Assembly (NCBI RefSeq): GCF_003614185.1
Contig: NZ_KZ987724.1
Span: 259,512 to 323,511 of the forward strand
Length of the DNA: 64,000 nt
Direction: 5' to 3'
Origin: Paenibacillus aceti
GTDB lineage: Bacteria; Bacillota; Bacilli; Paenibacillales; Paenibacillaceae
Part shown: one piece after another, positions 35,782-44,564 of the stretch
How positions within the stretch are numbered: position 1 is the first letter of the stretch
Layout of the letters: the number at the start of each line of letters is the position of its first letter
Notes under the pieces: generated by a model
The model's input: only the letters and a program-made list of their open reading frames with translations
The model's database searches: none
Told to the model about the DNA's origin: nothing
Made by a program: the position numbers and the translations under genes

Positions 35782-35817
35782 AGAAAGAGCACAGTCCATT
35801 AGGACTGCGCTCTTTCT
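35782..35817. terminator. Bidirectional terminator between glnA and pepT
   Basis: AGAAAGAGCACAGTCC and GGACTGCGCTCTTTCT pair across ATTA with one mismatch. The stem includes the pepT stop codon, so it serves both convergent genes. Confidence 0.75.
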
Positions 35818-37037
35818 TCGAATTTACGGGCGATGCCGATAATTACTTCGGTCGCCTTGATCATATTATCTACGGATACATATTCGAATTTGCCGTGGAA
35901 GTTCTCACCGCCAGCGAACAGATTTGGCGTCGGCAAGCCCATATAGGAGAGCTGGGAGCCGTCGGTACCGCCGCGGATCGGGGTGATGATCGGTTCGATC
36001 TTCAGATCCTTCATGACTTCAGCGGCTACGTTCACGATATCCATCACAGGTTCGATTTTCTCGCGCATGTTGTAATATTGATCGCGCAGATCGAGCGTAA
36101 TTCTGTCCGGGCCGTATTTCGCCTTAAGTTCATCAGCAATGCTCACCATCTTGGCCTTGCGGGCTTCAAAATTCGTCCGGTCGAAGTCGCGGATGATGTA
36201 ATGGAGCTTGGTCTGCTCTACATCGCCCGTGATCGAGGAAAGATGGTAGAAGCCATCATAGCCGTCGGTGTGCTCAGGGGCCTCCGCAGCGGGCAGCATG
36301 GCGTTGAATTCCATCGCGATCTTGGCGGAATTGACCATTTTACCTTTGGCTGATCCGGGATGGACGCTTACGCCTTTGCAGGTTATTTTGGCGGCGGCGG
36401 CATTGAAGCTCTCATATTCCAGCTCACCTAATGGCCCACCGTCTACGGTGTAAGCAAATTCAGCTCCAAAGGCGTCTACATCAAAACGCTCCGGTCCCCG
36501 GCCGATTTCCTCATCCGGTGTAAAAGCGACGCGGATAGTGCCATGCTTAATCTCCGGGTGCTGGATCAAATAGTTCATCGCGGTCATAATCTCAGCTATG
36601 CCAGCCTTATCATCCGCGCCTAATAGGGTTGTGCCATCGGTTGTAATCAACATATGTCCCTTGTATTTGTCCAGCTCTGGGAAATCACGCGGTGATAATA
36701 CGATATCGCCTTCCTTATTCAGGACAATATCCCCACCGTTATATTGTTCTATGATCTGTGGCTTCACGTTAGCGCCGGTGAAATCGGTCGCGGTATCGAT
36801 ATGGGCCAGGAAGCCGATGACGGGGACGTCCTTGACGGTGTTGCCCGGAAGAGTCGCCATCACATAACCATTATCGTCCAGACTGATATCCTCCATCCCG
36901 ATGGCCTCCAGCTCTTCAACGAGCTGTCTGGCTAGCGTAATTTGTCCGGGAGTGGACGGGCAGACTAGATTGTCTTCATTGGATTGGGTGTCAACTTGCA
37001 CATAGGAAGTAAAGCGGTTGATGATCTCGTCTCTCAT
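35799..37037 (-). CDS. pepT: Peptidase T (tripeptide aminopeptidase)
   Basis: The 412-residue M20-family metallopeptidase has the zinc-binding motifs [26 protein letters not shown] and [14 protein letters not shown], and the PepT-typical [20 protein letters not shown]. It removes the N-terminal residue from tripeptides in the cytoplasm. It is monocistronic and convergent with glnA, sharing a terminator. The start gives the normal PepT N-terminus ([20 protein letters not shown]). Confidence 0.95.
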   Translation of the reverse strand: MRDEIINRFTSYVQVDTQSNEDNLVCPSTPGQITLARQLVEELEAIGMEDISLDDNGYVMATLPGNTVKDVPVIGFLAHIDTATDFTGANVKPQIIEQYNGGDIVLNKEGDIVLSPRDFPELDKYKGHMLITTDGTTLLGADDKAGIAEIMTAMNYLIQHPEIKHGTIRVAFTPDEEIGRGPERFDVDAFGAEFAYTVDGGPLGELEYESFNAAAAKITCKGVSVHPGSAKGKMVNSAKIAMEFNAMLPAAEAPEHTDGYDGFYHLSSITGDVEQTKLHYIIRDFDRTNFEARKAKMVSIADELKAKYGPDRITLDLRDQYYNMREKIEPVMDIVNVAAEVMKDLKIEPIITPIRGGTDGSQLSYMGLPTPNLFAGGENFHGKFEYVSVDNMIKATEVIIGIARKFEERAQS

Positions 37038-37210
37038 CGAATTAGCCTCTTTTCATCGATTTAATCATTAATTAAATTGTATCAAACCCGGCGGCGGGAT
37101 GAAAGGGCGACAGAAAAGCAAACGGGGTGTATTAACGAAAAGCGCGGAGGAAGGTATACTTATCTGATAAGCCCATAAAGGGATAGGAGAACTATTTTGC
37201 GAGAGGAAGA

Positions 37211-38107
37211 ATGAGTATGGGTTATCAGTTAAAGAATGAGCAATTGATCGTTGATATTGCAGAGCAAGGACATTATCGAGGAACGCGCTTCGATTGGAGC
37301 GGCTTCATTACGGGAGTGACACTGCGGCAAGGGAATCACAGCTTCTGTGTACCGGAGAGTCCTACTCCGGGATTAGGCACGGGCGGCGAGGGACTGTGCA
37401 ACGAATTCGGCATCGCTGATCCGATTGGATATGAAGAGACCCAGCCCGGTGAGATGTTCCCCAAGCTGGGGGTCGGCCTGTTAACTCGGGGGGATGAGGC
37501 GGCGTATCAGTTTTATAAGCAGTACCCGGTGGTTCCTTTTCGCCAGGAGGTTATACAAGATAGTGCGTCTGAGCTAAGCTACACCATCTATCCCCAGGAG
37601 TGTCGTGGCTATGCGGCCCGGCTGGAGAAGCGGGTTCGCCTCGAGGACCATCGTCTCATAATCGACTACAACTTGCATAATGAAGGCAGCAAAACGATCT
37701 CTACGACCGAATATAATCATAATTTTCTCGGCATGGATCAGCGGGGGATTGGGCCGGGTTATACCTTGAAATTTCCGTTCGAACTGGAGCCTGAGGTAGA
37801 CGAAGAGGGATCGATGGATCACATGCTATTCCAAGGCCGTGAAATTCACTGGAGCGGTAGGCAGGAGAGCTGGTTCTACTTCCGTCTGAGGGGGGCAGCT
37901 CAAGCTTATAAGCCTCAGGGATGGATCTGGGATCTATTTCACAGCGAGAGTCGGGCCGGCGTAAGAGAGATTAGCACATATACGGTCGATTCTATCGCGG
38001 TATGGGGAGAGAAGCATGTCATTTCACCAGAAATATTCATTAGACTGCATGTTGCTCCAGGTGAAATCTATAGCTGGTCTAGGGTTTATGAGTTCTATAA
38101 AGCATAA
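37211..38107 (+). CDS. Galactose mutarotase-like fold protein
   Basis: The 298-residue protein appears to be a beta-rich protein of the galactose mutarotase-like superfamily: RFDWSGFITGV near the start, EYNHNFLGMD in the middle and VAPGEIYSWSRVYEF at the end. I recognise no aldose epimerase catalytic set with certainty, so the substrate and activity are open. It is divergent from pepT and has AGAGGAAG before the ATG. It may act in carbohydrate metabolism. No signal peptide. Confidence 0.65.
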   Translation: MSMGYQLKNEQLIVDIAEQGHYRGTRFDWSGFITGVTLRQGNHSFCVPESPTPGLGTGGEGLCNEFGIADPIGYEETQPGEMFPKLGVGLLTRGDEAAYQFYKQYPVVPFRQEVIQDSASELSYTIYPQECRGYAARLEKRVRLEDHRLIIDYNLHNEGSKTISTTEYNHNFLGMDQRGIGPGYTLKFPFELEPEVDEEGSMDHMLFQGREIHWSGRQESWFYFRLRGAAQAYKPQGWIWDLFHSESRAGVREISTYTVDSIAVWGEKHVISPEIFIRLHVAPGEIYSWSRVYEFYKA

Positions 38108-38181
38108 AAATTTATACTATATCTTGGTGAAGCGTTAATGTGTCAATTCTGCGAATTGATGCTATATACTGAAATATCAGC

Positions 38182-38210
38182 TTGCCGTTAAAAAGAATAG
38201 TTGCTATGAT
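38182..38210 (+). promoter_or_regulatory. Candidate promoter of serC
   Basis: TTGCCG and TATGAT with a 17-bp spacer, 57 bp before the start codon. A small dyad (TCAATT-CTGCG-AATTGA) lies about 40 bp further upstream. Confidence 0.5.
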
Positions 38211-38266
38211 TATGCTTATCAAAATTCTAAGCAGATTAAAGGGATAACAGGAGAGGATGGGGAGAA

Positions 38267-39355
38267 ATGGGTAAGAGAGCTTATAACTTTAACGCCGGGC
38301 CGGCTGCATTGCCGCTCGCGGTGTTGGAACGTGCACAAGCTGAATTTGTTGATTTTCATGGTACAGGAATGTCGATCATGGAGATGTCCCATCGCGGGGC
38401 TGTGTATGAAGGGGTCCACAATGAGGCGTCCAGTCGTCTGCTGCAATTGCTAGGCAATCCGCAAGGCTATAAAGTGCTATTCCTGCAGGGCGGAGCATCT
38501 ACACAGTTCGCTATGATTCCGATGAATCTTCTGACAGAAGGCAAGGTCGGGGCCTATGTGAAAACAGGAAGCTGGGCCAACAAGGCGATTAAGGAAGCAA
38601 AATTGATCGGTGAGACTGTAGTTGCGGCTTCCTCGGAGGAAGACAAGTACATGTCTATTCCGGATCTTAGCAAGCTGCAATTGCCGGAGAATGCGGCCTA
38701 TCTGCATCTTACTTCCAATGAGACGATTGAAGGTACCCAGTTCACACAATATCCGGATACAGGCAGCGTGCCGCTGATTGCGGATATGTCGAGCGATATT
38801 CTATGCCGTCCGTTCGATCTGAGCCAGTTCGGTATGGTCTACGCCGGGGCACAGAAGAATCTCGGTCCTTCCGGGGTGACGGTCGTGATCGCTCGTGAAG
38901 AGCTGGTGAACGATTCACCTAAGCATATACCGTCCATGCTTCGCTATGATACTCATGCCAATAACAATTCACTCTATAATACCCCGCCATCCTTTTCTAT
39001 CTATATGGTGAATGAAGTATTGCGCTGGATTGAAGAGCAAGGAGGTCTGCAGGCGGTTGAGAAGAACAATCGCGAGAAGGCCGCTCTCTTGTATGATGCG
39101 ATCGACAATAGCGGCGGATTCTTCCGTGGCTGTGCAAGTAAGGAGAGCCGCTCCCTGATGAACGTGACGTTCCGCCTGGCTGATGAAGAACTGGAGAAGC
39201 AGTTCATCAAGCTATCGGAGCAAGAGGGCTTTGTGGGTCTGAAGGGACATCGTAGTGTCGGTGGCCTTCGCGCTTCGATCTACAACGCTGTTCCGTATGA
39301 CAACATTAAGGCCCTGGTTGATTTCATGAATCATTTCCAACAACAAAACGGTTAA
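38267..39355 (+). CDS. serC: Phosphoserine aminotransferase
   Basis: The 362-residue PLP enzyme has the SerC start YNFNAGPAALP, HRGAVYEGVHNEA, LQGGASTQF and the PLP lysine in YAGAQKNLGPSG. It converts 3-phosphohydroxypyruvate to phosphoserine in serine synthesis. The gene is alone; serA and serB are not in the window. Confidence 0.95.
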   Translation: MGKRAYNFNAGPAALPLAVLERAQAEFVDFHGTGMSIMEMSHRGAVYEGVHNEASSRLLQLLGNPQGYKVLFLQGGASTQFAMIPMNLLTEGKVGAYVKTGSWANKAIKEAKLIGETVVAASSEEDKYMSIPDLSKLQLPENAAYLHLTSNETIEGTQFTQYPDTGSVPLIADMSSDILCRPFDLSQFGMVYAGAQKNLGPSGVTVVIAREELVNDSPKHIPSMLRYDTHANNNSLYNTPPSFSIYMVNEVLRWIEEQGGLQAVEKNNREKAALLYDAIDNSGGFFRGCASKESRSLMNVTFRLADEELEKQFIKLSEQEGFVGLKGHRSVGGLRASIYNAVPYDNIKALVDFMNHFQQQNG

Positions 39356-39378
39356 TTAAGTTTGGCTCTACAGTATGG

Positions 39379-39411
39379 ACCTTCCGTTGCCGCTGGCGAT
39401 GGGAGGTTTTT
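39379..39411 (+). terminator. Terminator of serC
   Basis: ACCTTCC and GGGAGGT pair with one wobble, followed by TTTTTC. Confidence 0.65.
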
Positions 39412-39541
39412 CATTTTGTTATGATTATATTTTTAAAACGATTCTTATACTTCGAAGTCTAAACTGTTATAATAGGTTAGGACTACCTTTAGACAGCTAT
39501 AGAGAAATACAGATTCTACCATTGATGAGGTGTTGATCAGC

Positions 39542-40006
39542 ATGGCATTGCATATCGTACTTGTGGAGCCGGAAATTCCGGCGAACACCGGGAATATTGC
39601 CAGAACCTGTGCCGCAACAGGCGCCCATTTGCATTTGGTGCGTCCGCTTGGCTTCAGCACAGATGACAAGATGATGAAACGGGCTGGTCTCGATTATTGG
39701 TACGCCGTAAATATCGAGTATCACGACTCGTTCCAGGAAGTGGAAGAGAAATACGCGGGCAGCCGCTTCTTTTTTGCAACGACGAAGGCCAAGCATTATT
39801 ACACAGATTTTCAGTTCCATGATGGGGATTTCCTGGTGTTTGGCAAGGAGACTAAAGGGCTATCCCCGGAAATTCTGGAGGCACATCCAGATACATTGAT
39901 GAAAATGCCGATGAGCGACAAAGTGCGCTCGCTCAATCTGTCCAACTCGGCGGCCATTATTGTATATGAAGCATTGAGACAGATCGGCTTCCCCGGGATG
40001 GAATAA
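39542..40006 (+). CDS. trmL: tRNA (cytidine/uridine-34 2'-O)-methyltransferase TrmL
   Basis: The 154-residue protein is a minimal SPOUT methyltransferase: LVEPEIPANTGNIARTCAAT, RPLGFSTDDKMMKRAGLDYW, VFGKETKGLS and MSDKVRSLNLSNSAAI form the knotted SAM-binding site. It methylates the wobble nucleotide of leucine tRNAs. ATG 39542 gives the typical MALHIVLVEPE start, with GAGGTG upstream; the earlier GTG in frame is rejected. Confidence 0.92.
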   Translation: MALHIVLVEPEIPANTGNIARTCAATGAHLHLVRPLGFSTDDKMMKRAGLDYWYAVNIEYHDSFQEVEEKYAGSRFFFATTKAKHYYTDFQFHDGDFLVFGKETKGLSPEILEAHPDTLMKMPMSDKVRSLNLSNSAAIIVYEALRQIGFPGME

Positions 40007-40256
40007 TCCTGAAAGCTTTCTAGATTAATAGACCACGCCGCGTTGAAATTTGTTATACTTTAACAGCAGATGATCGCTGGTCGTGGTCAAATACATAACC
40101 CTGCTGTTAACAGATCCGGTATTGGGGAAGCCGGACGATTATATTTAACTGTCGATATTAGCAGGAATCTGCAAAAAAATAGCGAAATATATATTTTAGC
40201 TAGGTATTTCGTTCTATTTTTACATAATAATTAATGTTGGAGAGGTGTATCATATC

Positions 40257-40502
40257 ATGAAACCTGCTGGTGTGGTCCGGAAAGTGGATCAACTGGGAAG
40301 AATCGTATTGCCAAAGTCGTTGCGTAAAAGATACCAAATGAATGAAGGTGATCCTGTAGAAATTCTCGTACAGGGCGATCATATCATTCTGGAAAGATAT
40401 CGCCCAAAATGTGTGTTTTGCGGTTCCATGGAGCATGTTAGTGACTTCAAAGAGCGTTCTATCTGTAACCAATGTCTGGTCGAGATGACCCATCTGACCT
40501 AA
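40257..40502 (+). CDS. AbrB-like transition-state regulator with C-terminal zinc ribbon
   Basis: The 81-residue protein has an N-terminal AbrB/SpoVT swapped-hairpin DNA-binding domain (GVVRKVDQLGRIVLPKSLRK). The usual AbrB C-terminal dimerisation region is replaced by a short segment with two cysteine pairs (KCVFCGS, ICNQC) that probably binds zinc. Start chosen at ATG 40257, 9 bp after GGAGAGGTG. It may regulate growth-phase genes; targets are unknown. Confidence 0.85.
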   Translation: MKPAGVVRKVDQLGRIVLPKSLRKRYQMNEGDPVEILVQGDHIILERYRPKCVFCGSMEHVSDFKERSICNQCLVEMTHLT

Positions 40503-40505
40503 TCA

Positions 40506-40548
40506 TAATAAATAAGCTTCCCGGACTCGGGAAGCTTATTTATTATAA
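40506..40548. terminator. Bidirectional terminator between two convergent genes
   Basis: AATAAATAAGCTTCCCG and CGGGAAGCTTATTTATT are exactly complementary around GACT. It closes the AbrB-like gene and includes the stop codon of the 34-residue gene on the other strand. Confidence 0.85.
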
Positions 40549-40647
40549 TCCTTTGGTTTTGTCATCGTTGTAGGATGAAGTAAGAATTCCGCATAAGAAC
40601 ATGGCCAATACAATAGCGATAATCCAGTACGTCAATGAGAAAGACAA
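40543..40647 (-). CDS. 34-residue single-pass membrane protein, TTG start
   Basis: On the minus strand a TTG at 40647 lies 6 bp after a strong GGAGGTG and opens a 34-residue frame. This consists of a short polar start, a hydrophobic helix of about 18 residues (TYWIIAIVLAMFLCGIL) and a charged tail (YNDDKTKGL). The combination of site, membrane segment and shared terminator makes it a likely gene. Family unknown. The 125 bp between its start region and the repeat at 40775 show nothing else. Confidence 0.6.
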   Translation of the reverse strand: MSFSLTYWIIAIVLAMFLCGILTSSYNDDKTKGL

Positions 40648-40774
40648 GGACGACACCTCCAAGTTAGCATCTCTTGTTCCTATTATATCCATCTCCGCGA
40701 CAAAAATAAATCTAAAATATGATATTGTTCATAGACAAGTGAAGAAATCGCGTTGCCGATGGCGCAGGTCAGCT

Positions 40775-40962
40775 AATAAGTGCGAATATGCAACTATATT
40801 GCTGCTTGTTACTATCCACCTGAGAAATAACTGTATAAATACAACTATTTCTCGCCGAAAGCCCCGTTTACGGTAAAATCAAGTCCAAGTAGTTGTATAA
40901 ACACACTTATTTTCTAAATTCGGGTCCATTTTCCGGAAAATAAGTGTATTTTAGCAGTTATC
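40775..40962. repeat. Quadripartite intergenic element, second sequence family
   Basis: Four related dyad units: centres near 40786 (TGCGAATATGCA), 40837 (TGTATAAATACA), 40899 (TGTATAAACACA) and, inverted, 40950 (TGTATTTTAGCA). Centre distances are 51, 62 and 51 bp. The unit sequence is unrelated to the TAACGAAAC family, but the geometry is nearly the same. Confidence 0.7.
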
Positions 40963-40965
40963 TTT

Positions 40966-42033
40966 TTATTTGAAAAATAGAAAATGTGTAGGAACAGGAC
41001 GAAGCTGACCATCGGAAGGATGGTTCACGATCTTGCCGTTAACGACAAGCGAGGATGAGCCACCGCCATCCAGGTTGTACGCATCTTGAACTCCCAGCTT
41101 ATATAGTCTGCCCTGTAGTTCCTCCAGTGTAGCACCGGAGCCACCCTTCTCATTATATCCGTCCACGACGATGATCAGCAACTGATCGTCCTTGTAATTG
41201 CCGATAGCAGTTCGTGGTGCGCGTAAAGGAGAGGTTTTCCATTTTGCCGGGATTTCCTGCTTCTGGCCATTCTTCAGTAGAATCGGAACGAAGGAAGCGC
41301 CGAATTCTGGATTCAGCCGATCCAATTGCTCCTGACTGGAGAATTTTCCACCGATCAGTTTCCCCGATTTATTAAGTCCTACGAAGAATAGATCCTTATA
41401 GCTTGGTTCGAAGCTACCTAAATATTTGCCGTTCAGCATGGTTGTGCTTAGCGGGTAGCGCTCTTTTTCGGAGTCGGCGAATCCTCCGGGATTAATCCCT
41501 GCGACGGCGCCATAGCGTTTGGCTGCTGCCAATGTAGTCTCAGCGCCGCCTAGTTTGTCCTTGCCCAGTGTCATCTTCATCGCATCGGGAGATTTGAGCT
41601 TCACCTTCATGGCATAGCCGCGATAAGAGCCAGGATTTACGGTGAACAGCTCGATTCGAATCCGGTCTGACTCAATCGTCTTGTAAGGAGAGCCGAGCTT
41701 GCTCGTAATTTTATGGTTATAGATGATCTCCGGGCGTTTGGCTGCATTTTGTGAGGTCTGTACGATTTTGGACATGGTCGAGGTTGTCTTGTTGTACAGT
41801 TCAGCAGTCTTCTTAATCGACGTTATTGTTACTTTGGCATCCTGTTCTGCTTGATCCAGCTGTGCGGAAATCGCAGTGGTGGCAGCAGGGATGCCCGTAT
41901 CGACGGTAAATGGCCGGGTCTCCTGATGAAGATGCAGACCGGGTCCGCTAATCAGCATCGCGATCAGCAGACCGAGGAAAGGTCCTGTGGCGAGCAGAAA
42001 AAAACGATTGATTTGTTTGATAGGCGTCATCAT
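40966..42033 (-). CDS. Phosphodiester glycosidase family exported protein
   Basis: The 355-residue protein has an N-terminal membrane anchor or signal (about residues 10-32), a linker and a C-terminal phosphodiester glycosidase domain (NAGPA type) with GINPGGFAD, LRAPRTAIGNYKD, IIVVDGYN and YNLDGGGSSSLVVNG. Such domains cleave N-acetylglucosamine from phosphodiester-linked substrates, so a cell-wall polysaccharide or teichoic acid substrate outside the cell is likely. Its start overlaps the stop of the coiled-coil gene by 4 bp. Confidence 0.88.
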   Translation of the reverse strand: MMTPIKQINRFFLLATGPFLGLLIAMLISGPGLHLHQETRPFTVDTGIPAATTAISAQLDQAEQDAKVTITSIKKTAELYNKTTSTMSKIVQTSQNAAKRPEIIYNHKITSKLGSPYKTIESDRIRIELFTVNPGSYRGYAMKVKLKSPDAMKMTLGKDKLGGAETTLAAAKRYGAVAGINPGGFADSEKERYPLSTTMLNGKYLGSFEPSYKDLFFVGLNKSGKLIGGKFSSQEQLDRLNPEFGASFVPILLKNGQKQEIPAKWKTSPLRAPRTAIGNYKDDQLLIIVVDGYNEKGGSGATLEELQGRLYKLGVQDAYNLDGGGSSSLVVNGKIVNHPSDGQLRPVPTHFLFFK

Positions 42034-42434
42034 TTTAATAGATCCATCTTCTTCTGCAGTGCGGCCAGTTGTTTCTTGACTTCATTTAATTGCGAGTACA
42101 GCTTATTGCTGTTGTCGGTCTTGTCGCTCGAGTTGTCCTTCGTGAAGGTCAGCAGTTCATTGAAGACTTCAACTTTGCTGTTCAGCTCTTCAATCTGAGC
42201 GGATAGATCCGATAGCTGCGCTGTGTAGTCCGTCTTCATCGCTTCCGTGCGGGTCTGTATTTCCAGATTCATCTGTGTGATCATCGATTCTTTCAAATGA
42301 TTGCTGTATAAATAAGCGCCAGTAACGCCAAGAGCAATTAGTAGAACCCAGGTTAGTAGAACCAGCTTCGCGGAAGGCTTGCGTTTCTTTCTGTTGGGGA
42401 CGCTGTCTGTCGCCGGCTCTGTAGAGTAACGCAT
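42030..42434 (-). CDS. Membrane-anchored coiled-coil protein
   Basis: The protein has about 134 residues: a basic N-terminus (NRKKRKPSAK), one membrane helix (about residues 25-45) and an extracellular coiled coil (DLSAQIEELNSKVEVFNEL, QLNEVKKQLAALQKKMD). ATG 42434 is 5 bp after AGAGGTG. It overlaps the phosphodiester glycosidase gene by 4 bp, so both are made together. It may position the glycosidase at the envelope; this is inference. Confidence 0.75.
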   Translation of the reverse strand: MRYSTEPATDSVPNRKKRKPSAKLVLLTWVLLIALGVTGAYLYSNHLKESMITQMNLEIQTRTEAMKTDYTAQLSDLSAQIEELNSKVEVFNELLTFTKDNSSDKTDNSNKLYSQLNEVKKQLAALQKKMDLLK

Positions 42435-42678
42435 CATATCACCTCTAGATATCATTTCCAAGATTACATTCTATCATGTGGTATCGTTTCTCGCAAAATG
42501 TTGTATACCAGCTATTCTAGTGATGGGGTGGCTGAAAGCGAGAGGAAAATAGAGGGATCGCCAGCTGGATTGGGAGGGAGCCCAGGAGGATTTGGGGGTG
42601 AATCGATTTGAATTGATTTGCTGCAACAATTTGTCCTCAGGTACAATCGCCTTAGGGTGATGAATCGGGAAATGGGGG

Positions 42679-44019
42679 ATGAACGTGGAGGGGTGGCTGA
42701 AGCAGATGATAGAGCGTCTGCCGGGAATATTGGGGGATGAGATTGAGGGGTTTATTCGAGACGGAGATTTGATATCTTTTGCGGGAGGCTGCGGCGGGGA
42801 GCTGCCTGCGATAAAGCAGCGGCTGGAGCGAATTGAGGAGGAGCTGCAGAGAGCTGGTCGGCTCCAGGGCGAAGAGGAGCTGGAGGAGGCTGCTGCTGAA
42901 GCTTCGGTCTGGCTTCAGCAGTGGCTATGCTCCGCCTATGAGCAGGTAGAAGGCGGAGATCGTGGAGCGGTAGCAGCGGCGGCGGATCGCCTGCTGCTAC
43001 AGGATAGTGCGGCAGCCGCGCTGGAGCTTGTGTTCAGCGCGCTGCTTAAGCCGGGCGACGCGGTGCTGGTGGAGACGCCCAGCTCGCCGGAGGCGCTGTG
43101 GGCGCTGCGCAGCCGCGGCGCGATCCCTGTCCCGGTCAGCTGTGACCGGGACGGCATGCTGCCGGACGACCTGCGGCGTCTGATCAGCGCGGCGAAGCCG
43201 GCGCTGGTGTATGTGACGCCGCCGCATAGCGCCGGGCCGTCCGGCGCGGTGTGGAGCCAGCAGCGCAAGCTTGCGCTGCTGGAGCAGTGCGATCGGCATC
43301 GCGTGCCGATCGTGGAGGACGGCACCCCCAGCGGGGTGCCGGGGTTTGCGCGCGCCGCCGCCGGGCGTGGCGGCGCGCTCGGGGCGGGCTCCGCACCGCA
43401 TGGGGAGCCGTCCGATAGCTTGTATTCCCTTTGGCATCAGGATGCCAAAGGAGAGGGAACAAGCGTGATCGGACTGGATGCGTGCGAGCGGGCCCTGTTC
43501 CCTGCGCAGCCGCTAGCTTGGCTGCGCGCTGATGCGGCGATGCTCGACAGGCTCGCCGCCGCTCATCCCCAGGCAGCCCTGCTTAGCCCGGCTGCCTGTC
43601 GCGGCCGCCTTATGCTTCATTCACTGCTGGCAGATGCCAGCTTCTCATTAATGCAGCATGCGGCCGAGATTCTGGCGGAATATGAAGCCCGCCGAATATA
43701 TATGAAGCAATTATTCAAAGCCGCTGATTGGCGGGGCATCGAGATTCATGATCCAGGGTTCGGCCTATTCCTGTGGCTGCGCCTTCCCGAGGAAATCGAT
43801 CCTGAAGCACTGCTCAGGGCTTCTTTGCTGGAGGGGACAGCTTTCGTGCCGAGCCATCGATGCTATGCACCTGATCAGAATACGCCAGATCCAGAGCTAT
43901 CACCGCTTGGAAAAGGCGGATGGCTGCGCCTTAACTTCGCGGCTTACCCGAGCATGGGAATCGCGGAAGGAGTGGCCCGGATTGGAGATGCCCTCTCGGC
44001 ATTCACGGCAAGAAGCTAG
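42679..44019 (+). CDS. MocR-like aminotransferase-fold protein without the PLP lysine
   Basis: The 446-residue protein has the fold-type I aminotransferase layout of MocR C-terminal domains: YVTPPHSAGPSGAV, PIVEDGTPSG and the carboxylate Arg in LRLNFAAYP. There is no GntR-type helix-turn-helix. The motif that should read SFSK-x3-P-GLRxGW is ACERALFPAQPLAW, so the PLP lysine aligns with Arg and the phosphate-binding Arg with Pro, by eye. It is probably not a PLP enzyme. GC content rises steeply at 42950-43450. A GTG at 42685 fits the GGGGG site better than the ATG. Confidence 0.7.
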   Translation: MNVEGWLKQMIERLPGILGDEIEGFIRDGDLISFAGGCGGELPAIKQRLERIEEELQRAGRLQGEEELEEAAAEASVWLQQWLCSAYEQVEGGDRGAVAAAADRLLLQDSAAAALELVFSALLKPGDAVLVETPSSPEALWALRSRGAIPVPVSCDRDGMLPDDLRRLISAAKPALVYVTPPHSAGPSGAVWSQQRKLALLEQCDRHRVPIVEDGTPSGVPGFARAAAGRGGALGAGSAPHGEPSDSLYSLWHQDAKGEGTSVIGLDACERALFPAQPLAWLRADAAMLDRLAAAHPQAALLSPAACRGRLMLHSLLADASFSLMQHAAEILAEYEARRIYMKQLFKAADWRGIEIHDPGFGLFLWLRLPEEIDPEALLRASLLEGTAFVPSHRCYAPDQNTPDPELSPLGKGGWLRLNFAAYPSMGIAEGVARIGDALSAFTARS

Positions 44020-44081
44020 CTGTTATGCTGCAAACACCGTGCGTGGAAGCTCCGGAGTACCTAAAGAGTATCGAAATATCA

Positions 44082-44268
44082 AAAAGCCTGCAAAAATGCA
44101 GGCTTTAACACACAAAACCGCCTGTTTCCGTGAAATTCCTGCAAATATGCAGGCATTTCCTCCAAATTTCTCGAAACCAGGCTGATCCTAAGCAAAAACC
44201 TGCATAATCGCAGGAATTTTCTTTTTCGAGCCTATAATTATGATAAAGCCTGCATTTTTGCAGGAATT
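44082..44268. repeat. Quadripartite intergenic element, third sequence family (TGCAGG hairpins)
   Basis: Four hairpins of the form CCTGCA-N4-TGCAGG, some with AAAGC/GCTTT arms, have centres near 44094.5, 44145.5, 44206.5 and 44256.5, i.e. 51, 61 and 50 bp apart. Half of this element occurs after metI (18307-18380) and a single unit before spoVR (52212-52237). Confidence 0.8.
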
Positions 44269-44273
44269 ACTAC

Positions 44274-44530
44274 CCTAACGGAGTTACTCTCTGCTCGCTT
44301 AGCCCGTCCCAAGCCAATATGTTGAATGAGTTACGCGCCCCTGCTCAAAGTTACTCCGTTCTAAGCTAGTTTGGATCATGAACACAAAAGTTGCGCGGTT
44401 AGCACGGTTTATAACTAATTATCTACGCACGCATGGTGCGTCACCAGCCCAATCTATGCGTAAAAGTTCACAAGCATCTGTTAGCGCCTTGCCCCTCTCA
44501 AACCAATATGTTGAAAGATTTCCATGCAAT
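44274..44530. repeat. Complex non-coding repeats after the TGCAGG element
   Basis: TAACGGAGTTACTC (44276) has an inverted partner in GTTACTCCGTTC (44350). CCAATATGTTGAA occurs twice in direct orientation (44314 and 44502). A further dyad is ACGCAC-GCATG-GTGCGT at 44425-44441. No ORF with a ribosome binding site is present. It may be the remains of another intergenic element. Confidence 0.5.
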
Positions 44531-44564
44531 AGGTTCCTACCTGCATGCCAATAAGCGGTTTAGT

